Shown here one piece after another: positions 57,936 through 64,000 of a DNA stretch of 64,000 nt. Both the position numbers and the translations under genes were made by a program. Each line of letters begins with the position of its first letter. The first letter of the stretch is position 1. A model generated the notes under the pieces. The model saw nothing but the letters and a program-made list of their open reading frames with translations. It made no database searches and was not told where the DNA came from. Source of the stretch: Roseitalea sp. MMSF_3546 (lineage in GTDB: Bacteria > Pseudomonadota > Alphaproteobacteria > Rhizobiales > Rhizobiaceae); contig NZ_JASHKB010000003.1 of the NCBI RefSeq assembly GCF_030732865.1, forward strand, positions 62,001-126,000, written 5' to 3'.

Positions 57936-58022
57936 TCAGATGTAACCGATCGCCATTGCCAGCATGGCCACGAATGACATCACGGCGGCCAGCGACGCCA
58001 TGTCCCGCACAATCCCGATCAT
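57936..58022 (-). CDS. SOS-controlled 28-aa single-pass membrane peptide (SidA-like candidate)
   Basis: Unannotated 28-codon gene. Translation opens MIGIVRDMAS and continues as an uninterrupted hydrophobic stretch rich in Ala, Met, Val and Leu to GYI at the end; the only charges are Arg 6 and Asp 7. So it is one TM helix with a short N-terminal face. AGGAGG (58034-58029) sits 6 nt before the ATG, an ideal ribosome site, and the promoter is LexA-boxed. Size, topology and SOS control parallel SidA of Caulobacter (29 aa, binds FtsW/FtsN to block division); a TisB-like toxin is the alternative. I cannot test sequence homology. It stands between lolD and dnaE. Confidence 0.7.
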   Translation of the reverse strand: MIGIVRDMASLAAVMSFVAMLAMAIGYI

Positions 58023-58051
58023 GCCTGTCCTCCTGTACGCTACTTTTTCTT

Positions 58052-58080
58052 CTTATGTTCCATTTTCGTTCTTGCGTCAA
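58052..58080 (-). promoter_or_regulatory. LexA-controlled promoter of the 28-aa membrane peptide
   Basis: On the minus strand TTGACG (58080-58075), a 17-bp spacer and CATAAG (58057-58052). The spacer contains GAACGAAAATGGAAC (58071-58057), which is GTTC-N7-GTTC on the other strand, so LexA bound here would block RNA polymerase. The predicted leader is only about 22 nt and ends in AGGAGG-N6-ATG. Confidence 0.8.
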
Positions 58081-58125
58081 GGGACAAAACCTGCAATTAT
58101 TCGCCTGACGGTCGGCCGGCGCCGG

Positions 58126-58829
<704 letters not shown>

Positions 58830-58830
<1 letters not shown>

Positions 58831-60152
58831 CACTCGTACCTCAGCGCTTCGACCGGGTCGAGCCGGGCGGCACGGCGCGCCGGAACGATCGCGGCGAGCA
58901 GCGACAGCGTCAGGGAAAGGCCGACCACCGCCAGGGTCTCGCCGGGATCGATGCGTGCCGGGATTTCGGTGAGAAAGCGGATCGTGGGGTCCCAGACATC
59001 GGTGCCCGACACCGCGTTCAGAAGGCGCTGGATGGACTCGATGTTCCAGCACACGATCAGCCCCAGCAGCAGGCCGGTGGCGGTGCCGACGACGCCGACG
59101 CCGGTGCCCGCCATGATGAAGATGCGCAGGATGGCGGACTGGGTGGCGCCCATGGTGCGCAGGATGGCGATGCCGCGGCCCTTTTCCTTGACCAGCATGA
59201 TCAGGCTCGAGACGATGTTCAGGGAGGCGACGATGACGACGATCGACAGGATCAGGAACATGGCGTTGCGCTCGATGACGAGGGCCGAAAAGAAGGCGGC
59301 GTTGCGCTGGCGCCAGTCGACGAGAAAGAGCGGGCGGTCGCCGGCCTGTTCGATCAGCGGCTTGTACCGGTCAACGGCATCGGGGTCGTCGACGAACACC
59401 TCGATGAATTGCACCGTGCCTTCGGAGTTGAAGTAAAGTTGCGCCTCCTCAAGCGGCATGAAGATGATCGAGGCGTCGTATTCGGACATGCCCATCTCGA
59501 AGATGGCGGCCACCGGATAGGACTTGACGCGGGGCGTGGTGCCAAAGGGCGTGACATCGCCCTCGGGCGACACAAGGGTGATGCTGTCGCCGACGACGAG
59601 GCCAAGGTTCTGCGCCATGCGCAGGCCAAGGGCGATGCCGGTGCCGGCATCATAGCCCTGAAGGGAGCCTTCGACGATATTGCCGGCGACCGCCTCCAGC
59701 TCGGCCAGATCGTCGGGCCGGACGCCGCGCACCAGCGCGCCGGTGCCCGCGCCGACATTGCCCGAGGCCAGCGTCTGCCCCTCGACGACCGGTATCGCGC
59801 GAATGACGCCGTCAAGGGCGGCGATGCGGCTCGCCACATCGGCGTAGTCGTCGAGCGGGCGTTCCATGGGCTGGACGATGACGTGACCGTTCAGGCCGAG
59901 AATGCGGTCGAGCAGTTCGGCCCGGAAGCCGTTCATCACCGACATGACGATGATCAGCGCGGCAACGCCCAGGGTGACGCCGACGAGCGAGATGATGGTG
60001 ACGACGGACACCGCCGCCTCCTTGCGGCGCGGGCGCAGATAGCGCCAGGCGATCATGCGTTCGAACGCCGAGAACGGTCCGGCTCCGGCGTCGGCCGGGC
60101 CGCCGGCCGGCGCGGTGGCGGGCTGCGCCGCTGGGCCGTCATGCCGGTTCAC
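58830..60152 (-). CDS. lolC: Lipoprotein-releasing ABC transporter permease LolC/LolE
   Basis: 440-aa permease with four TM helices and a large periplasmic domain between the first two: [18 protein letters not shown] near the N-terminus, [21 protein letters not shown] (TM1), then the FtsX-type C-terminal domain ([20 protein letters not shown], ending [17 protein letters not shown]). A single LolC/E-type protein, probably acting as a homodimer as in many alphaproteobacteria. The start is a GTG, 3 bp after the proS stop; homologues have a similar short pre-TM extension. Confidence 0.95.
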
Positions 60153-60155
60153 GGC

Positions 60156-61481
60156 CTAGCCTCCCGCAATGCGCGCAATGGCGGCCTCGAGCGACATGGC
60201 CTGCCTTTCGCCGCTCGCCCGGCGCTTGATCTCGACCTGCCCCTGCTTGATGCCGCGCGGGCCGACGATCAGTTGCCAGGGCAGGCCGATCAGATCAGCG
60301 GTGGCGAACTTGGCGCCCGGCCGGCCGTCGGTGTCGTCGTAAAGCGGGTCGCAGCCGGCCTGCCCAAGCGCCTGATAGGCGCGCGCCGACCAGTCGTCGC
60401 AATCGGCATCGCCCGGCTTCATGTTGATGACCATGGCACCGAAGGGCGCGATCTCGTCCGGCCAGACGATGCCGTCCCGGTCGTGGCAGGCCTCGATGAT
60501 CGCGCCGACGAGCCGCGAGGGACCGATGCCGTAGGACCCCATGGACACAGGCACCTCCCTGCCGTCGGGACCGGCGACGGTGGCGCCCATGGGCTCGGAG
60601 TATTTGGTGCCGAAGTGGAAGATGTGGCCGACCTCGATGCCGCGCGCCGACAGCCGGTCGGTCTCGGCCATTGCCTGCCAGGCCCGTTCGTCGTGCATGT
60701 CGTCGGTCGCCGCATAAGGTCTCGTCCAGGCCTCGACGATGGCGGCGATGGCGGCATCGTCGCCGAAATCCACGTCGGCGTCGGGCACCTGCATGTCGAG
60801 GAAGGCGCGGTCGCAGAAGACCTGCGACTCGCCGGTCTCGGCCAGGATGATGAATTCATGGCTGAGGTCGCCGCCGATCGGGCCGGTCTCGGCGCGCATC
60901 GGGATCGATTGCAGCCCCATGCGCGCAAAGGTGCGCAGATAGGCCACGAACATGCGGTTGTAGGCGGCGCGCGCGCCCTCGAAGTCGAGGTCGAAGGAAT
61001 AGGCATCCTTCATCAGGAACTCGCGGCCGCGCATGACGCCGAAGCGCGGGCGAACCTCGTCGCGGAACTTCCACTGGATGTGGTAGAGATTGAGCGGCAG
61101 GTCCCTGTAGGAACGTACATAGGACCGGAAGATGTCGGTGACCATCTCCTCATTGGTCGGTCCGAACAGCAGCGCGCGATCGTGGCGGTCGCGGATGCGC
61201 AGCATTTCCTGGCCGTAATCGTTGTAGCGGCCGCTCTCGATCCACAGATCCGCCGGCTGGATGGTCGGCATGAGGATCTCGATCGCCCCGGCCCGATCCT
61301 GCTCCTGACGCACAATGGCGTTGATCCGGTCGAGCACGCGCTTGCCAAACGGCAGCCAGCTGTAGATTCCCGCCGATTGCTGGCGGATCATGCCGGCACG
61401 CAGCATCAGCCGGTGCGAGACGATCTCGGCCTCCTTCGGGTTCTCCTTCAGGATCGGCAGGAAGTAGCGGGAAAGTCGCAT
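60156..61481 (-). CDS. proS: Prolyl-tRNA synthetase (short alphaproteobacterial type)
   Basis: 441-aa class II aminoacyl-tRNA synthetase charging tRNA(Pro). Motif 2 region [21 protein letters not shown], motif 3 [15 protein letters not shown], and [14 protein letters not shown]. It lacks the ~180-residue editing insertion (INS) of the E. coli enzyme, so alanine editing must come from elsewhere. The start [19 protein letters not shown] is the usual N-terminus of this type, though ATGs at 61529 and 61544 are also in frame. lolC follows after 3 bp. Confidence 0.96.
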   Translation of the reverse strand: MRLSRYFLPILKENPKEAEIVSHRLMLRAGMIRQQSAGIYSWLPFGKRVLDRINAIVRQEQDRAGAIEILMPTIQPADLWIESGRYNDYGQEMLRIRDRHDRALLFGPTNEEMVTDIFRSYVRSYRDLPLNLYHIQWKFRDEVRPRFGVMRGREFLMKDAYSFDLDFEGARAAYNRMFVAYLRTFARMGLQSIPMRAETGPIGGDLSHEFIILAETGESQVFCDRAFLDMQVPDADVDFGDDAAIAAIVEAWTRPYAATDDMHDERAWQAMAETDRLSARGIEVGHIFHFGTKYSEPMGATVAGPDGREVPVSMGSYGIGPSRLVGAIIEACHDRDGIVWPDEIAPFGAMVINMKPGDADCDDWSARAYQALGQAGCDPLYDDTDGRPGAKFATADLIGLPWQLIVGPRGIKQGQVEIKRRASGERQAMSLEAAIARIAGG

Positions 61482-61978
61482 GACGGGTCCGGTCTGGCGT
61501 GGTGGCGGAAAAGCCGTGGAATCGGTCATCGGTATGGCGGGCACCGCGCCCTTCTAATGCGGCAACGACCGATTGCAAAGGCGCAATGCGGCCCCGCCCG
61601 TCTTGCCGCTAAAGCACGAATTGGGGCGGCTTATGACATTTTTTCAAGAGTTAGTCGCAATTTACCGGTGACAATCGCCGCGTGTATTGCTAGCGTCCGG
61701 GCGCAGCGTGCGGCGGACTTTCGCCAAGCGCCCCGAAACGGGTCAAAGTCTTGGGAGGATGCTGATTTTCCGGCGCCTTTTGGCTGCCCCTTCCGCGGGG
61801 AAGGATACGGAAATCACCCGTTTCAAATGGCAGGACTTCGGTCCTGCCATTTCTTTTGCCGTGGCAGGACTTCGGTCCTGCCATTTCTTTTGCCGTGGCA
61901 GGACTTCGGCCCTGCCATTTCTTTTGCCGGTTCCGCCGCGCCTTGCTTTTTGGGCGCAACGCACTTGCGCGGGCCCGC
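61482..61978. other. 497-bp intergenic region between DUF1467 and proS genes
   Basis: No protein gene is visible. The proS promoter should lie here; the AT-richer stretch near 61620-61700 is the best place, but no hexamer pair is compelling. The left third shows nothing. At 61784-61804 there is a CCCTTCCGCGGGGAAGG-type palindrome. The right third carries the triple hairpin described separately. A plus-strand non-coding RNA between about 61690 and 61930 would explain the terminators. Confidence 0.4.
61825..61929 (+). terminator. Three tandem 34-bp repeats, each a terminator-like UUCG hairpin
   Basis: Units start at 61828, 61862 and 61896, exactly 34 bp apart. Each is TGGCAGGAC, the tetraloop TTCG, GTCCTGCCA, then TTTCTTTT and GCCG. 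The first stem extends to 12 bp with flanking AAAT/TTT; the third has one stem mismatch (GAC opposite GCC). In the plus orientation all three look like intrinsic terminators; in the minus orientation no U-tract follows. No plus-strand gene precedes them. Confidence 0.75.
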
Positions 61979-62269
61979 TTACTCCCGGGCCGGCTCGACG
62001 GCACCAAAGTCGGGCACGATGGCCGGAATGTCATCGAGGCCGAGCCCGATCACCACCGTGACAATGTAGAACAGCGCGAAGACGACGATGGCAATCGCCG
62101 TCGTCAGCATCACCTTGTAGCCCATGCGCGGGGCCACGGGCGCGCCGGCCTCGGTGCCATCGGTCACCTCGCCCTGCTCGTGCTGGGAGCGCACGCCGAA
62201 CGGCAGCACCGTGAACAGCACCACCCACCAGATGATGAAGAAGATGGCGATCGCCGAGAGCCAGCCCAT
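61979..62269 (-). CDS. DUF1467 family membrane protein
   Basis: 96 aa, two TM helices (AIAIFFIIWWVVLFTVLPFG and MLTTAIAIVVFALFYIVTVVIG) separated by a charged loop containing RSQHEQGEVTDGTEAGAP, the DUF1467 pattern. The start overlaps the mce stop by one base (TGATG). Function unknown; the rnj-mce-DUF1467-proS order is usual in Hyphomicrobiales. Confidence 0.92.
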   Translation of the reverse strand: MGWLSAIAIFFIIWWVVLFTVLPFGVRSQHEQGEVTDGTEAGAPVAPRMGYKVMLTTAIAIVVFALFYIVTVVIGLGLDDIPAIVPDFGAVEPARE

Positions 62270-62679
62270 CAGCGCGCCACCTGCTCGAGTTCGATCAGCG
62301 TGCCGTCGAAGTCCTTCGGATGCAGGAACAGCACCGGATTGCCATGGGCGCCGATCTTCGCCTCGCCATCGCCGAGCACCCGCATGCCGTCGCGCATCAG
62401 CCGTTCGCGCGCGGCGGCGATGTCCTCGACCTCGTAGCAGACATGATGCATGCCGCCGGCGGGGTTGCGTTCGAGGAAGGCGGCGATGGGCGAGCCCTCG
62501 CCGAGCGGAGCGAGCAATTCGGTCCTGGTGTTGCCCAGATCGACGAAGACCACGGTCACGCCATGTTCGGGCAGCGCCTGCGGCGCCGAGACCCTCGCCC
62601 CGAGCGTGTCGCGATAGCGCCGCGTGGCCGCGCCAAGGTCGGGCACGGCGATGGCGACATGATTCAGGCGCTCGATCAT
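62269..62679 (-). CDS. mce: Methylmalonyl-CoA epimerase
   Basis: 136-aa VOC-fold enzyme that interconverts the 2R and 2S forms of methylmalonyl-CoA in propionyl-CoA catabolism. Metal ligands appear as His in RLNHVAIAVPDL, His in GMHHVCYEVED and Glu in GTLIELEQ; FLHPKDFDGTLIE is the family end. It starts 8 bp after the rnj stop and is coupled to the DUF1467 gene. Confidence 0.94.
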   Translation of the reverse strand: MIERLNHVAIAVPDLGAATRRYRDTLGARVSAPQALPEHGVTVVFVDLGNTRTELLAPLGEGSPIAAFLERNPAGGMHHVCYEVEDIAAARERLMRDGMRVLGDGEAKIGAHGNPVLFLHPKDFDGTLIELEQVAR

Positions 62680-62687
62680 GGCCCCGT

Positions 62688-64000
62688 CTACACCCGGTCG
62701 ACCAGCACCGTCACCAGCGGCTTCTTGCCCCAGGCGACGCGCGCGGCGGCGCGAACGGCACGGGCCGCGGCTTCCTCGACGGCATCGAAATCCTTGCGTC
62801 GGCCGCGCGGCATGCTCTCGAGGGCGCCGACCACCGCGTCGAAGATCAGATCCTCCATGTCCTCGCCATGCACGTCCTGGCGCGGCAGGCCGATGGCGAC
62901 AACCTGCGGCTCGCTGGCGATCTCGTATTGCCGGTCGAGCACCAGCGAGACGGCGACATGGCCGGCAAAGGACAGCCTGCGGCGCTCGATGACGCCGACC
63001 GCATCGTCATCGCCGATGATCCTGCCGTCCTTGTAGATCTCGCCATGGGGCACGTCGTCGACGATCTCGGGGCTGCCCGGCGCAAGGCGCACGAGATCGC
63101 CATTGCGCGCGTCGATCACGTCGTCGATCCCCGCCTGCCGCATCAAGGCGGCATGGGCGGCCAGATGCGCCGGCTCGCCATGGACGGGAATGCCGACCCG
63201 CGGCCGCGTCCAGCCATACATCTGGCGCAACTCGTTGCGGCGCGGATGGCCGGAGACATGCACGAGCGCGTCCGCATCCTCGATCACGTCGATGCCCATG
63301 TCGATCAGCCGGTTCTTGGTCTCGTTGATCGCCTTTTCGTTGCCGGGGATGGTGCGCGAGGAATACACGACCAGGTCGCCGGCGGTCAGCTTGACGTCGC
63401 GCATCTCGTCGCGCGCCAGCTTGGCAAGGGCCGCGCGCGGCTCGCCCTGCGAGCCGGTCAGGATGATGACCACCTTGTCGCGGGCCAGATAGCCGAACTC
63501 GTCTTCCTCCACGAACGGCTCGAGCCCTTCCATGAAGCCCAGTTCGGTCGCCACGTCGACCACCCGCTTGATCGATCGCCCCATCAGCAGGACACGGCGG
63601 CCGGCCTCCTGCGCGGCCAGCGCGATCGACTTGATGCGGCCGACATTGGACGAAAAGGTCGTGATCGCCACGCGTCCGCTGGCGCCGGCGATGACCTCGG
63701 CCAGCCCCTGCGAGACCTGGCGCTCCGACGGCGATTCCCCCTCGCGCATGGCGTTGGTGGAATCGCACACCAGCGCAAGAACGCCCTCCTCGCCCAGTCG
63801 CCGAAACCGATCCTCGTCGGTCAGCGGGCCGAGCGCGGGGTCGATGTCGTGCTTCCAGTCGCCGGTATGCAGCACCAGCCCGGCCGGCGTGCGGATCGCC
63901 AGCGACATCGGCTCGGGGATCGAATGGGTGACGGCGATGGCCTCGATCTCGAACGGGCCGATGGTGAAGCGGTCGCCGCCGTCATAGGTCGTGACGGGAA
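62688..64000 (-). CDS. rnj: Ribonuclease J (5' part cut by the window edge)
   Basis: Metallo-beta-lactamase/beta-CASP ribonuclease with endo- and 5'-3' exonuclease activity, involved in rRNA and mRNA maturation. The visible 437 codons begin mid-protein at VTTYDGGDRFTIGPFEIEA and include THSIPEP, VLHTGDWKHDID, CDSTNAMREGESPSE, TGSQGEPRAALAK, SSRTIPGNE and HVSGHPRRNELRQMY, then the C-terminal domain. The HxHxDH metal motif and about 120 N-terminal residues lie beyond 64000. Codon use and motifs look normal; no break is seen within the window. Confidence 0.95.
   Translation of the reverse strand, partial: PVTTYDGGDRFTIGPFEIEAIAVTHSIPEPMSLAIRTPAGLVLHTGDWKHDIDPALGPLTDEDRFRRLGEEGVLALVCDSTNAMREGESPSERQVSQGLAEVIAGASGRVAITTFSSNVGRIKSIALAAQEAGRRVLLMGRSIKRVVDVATELGFMEGLEPFVEEDEFGYLARDKVVIILTGSQGEPRAALAKLARDEMRDVKLTAGDLVVYSSRTIPGNEKAINETKNRLIDMGIDVIEDADALVHVSGHPRRNELRQMYGWTRPRVGIPVHGEPAHLAAHAALMRQAGIDDVIDARNGDLVRLAPGSPEIVDDVPHGEIYKDGRIIGDDDAVGVIERRRLSFAGHVAVSLVLDRQYEIASEPQVVAIGLPRQDVHGEDMEDLIFDAVVGALESMPRGRRKDFDAVEEAAARAVRAAARVAWGKKPLVTVLVDRV

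Noticed and set aside
61828-61929. CRISPR array
   Set aside because: The 34-bp units are directly contiguous with no spacers, only three copies, and each is a terminator-like hairpin. No cas genes are present.
61690-62034. Minus-strand ORF across the 34-bp repeats
   Set aside because: A 34-bp period is not a multiple of three, so the repeated peptide shifts frame each unit; no RBS and no conservation of composition with neighbouring genes.

Overview
The window reads as a chromosomal segment of a high-GC alphaproteobacterium, most likely of the order Hyphomicrobiales (Rhizobiales). The evidence is a fused SecDF, PleD and DivK, RNase E with an acidic insertion in its S1 domain, the DUF815-yajC-secDF, rne-aroQ-accBC-aat, gatCAB-ruvX, plsY-dprA-topA-rnr and rnj-mce-DUF1467-proS-lolCD-dnaE neighbourhoods, rhizobial-type intergenic palindromes, and LexA boxes of the alphaproteobacterial GTTC-N7-GTTC form. 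No genus can be named from the sequence alone. Almost everything is core housekeeping DNA. I see no prophage, IS element, CRISPR array, rRNA or tRNA gene.

Layout. 0.2-8 kb: trmFO, a membrane/cNMP-binding protein, relatives of two mitochondrial complex I assembly factors (NDUFAF6-like and NDUFAF3-like) beside secDF-yajC, and a DUF815 ATPase. 8-13 kb: isocitrate lyase and PEP synthase (gluconeogenesis from C2 compounds) plus a small gene behind an FNR/FixK-like promoter. 13-25 kb: prfB (with its programmed frameshift), PBP1a, amidase, RNase E, aroQ, accBC, aat. 25-31 kb: DUF2155, a PPP-type phosphatase, the NDUFA12 homologue, an isolated mnhEFG trio, GNAT, gatB. 31-33 kb is the only accessory-looking part: a DUF6455 gene with an FNR-like promoter, YjhX, and a tandem pair of Uma2 genes. 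33-50.6 kb: gatAC, ruvX, an AEC transporter, aidB, pyrB with a degenerate dihydroorotase, plsY, dprA, topA, rnr, a Nudix gene, rpmG. 50.6-58 kb: pleD, divK, DUF3572, dinB, dnaE. 58-64 kb: lolD, lolC, proS, DUF1467, mce and a 5'-truncated rnj that runs off the right edge.

The most interesting unannotated item is a 28-codon gene between lolD and dnaE (57936-58022, minus strand). It has a perfect AGGAGG ribosome binding site and a TTGACG-N17-CATAAG promoter with a GTTC-N7-GTTC LexA box lying between the -35 and -10. It encodes a single hydrophobic segment. The closest described functional parallel is SidA, the 29-aa SOS-induced division inhibitor of Caulobacter. The nearby dinB has a similar LexA promoter, so this segment holds a small DNA-damage response neighbourhood around the replicative polymerase gene. 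Secondary signals are a three-site operator-like array upstream of aceA, two FNR-like promoters with the same class II geometry, three tandem 34-bp terminator-like hairpins beside proS, a mosaic Uma2 duplication, and a dihydroorotase-like protein that has lost the first His of its metal site.
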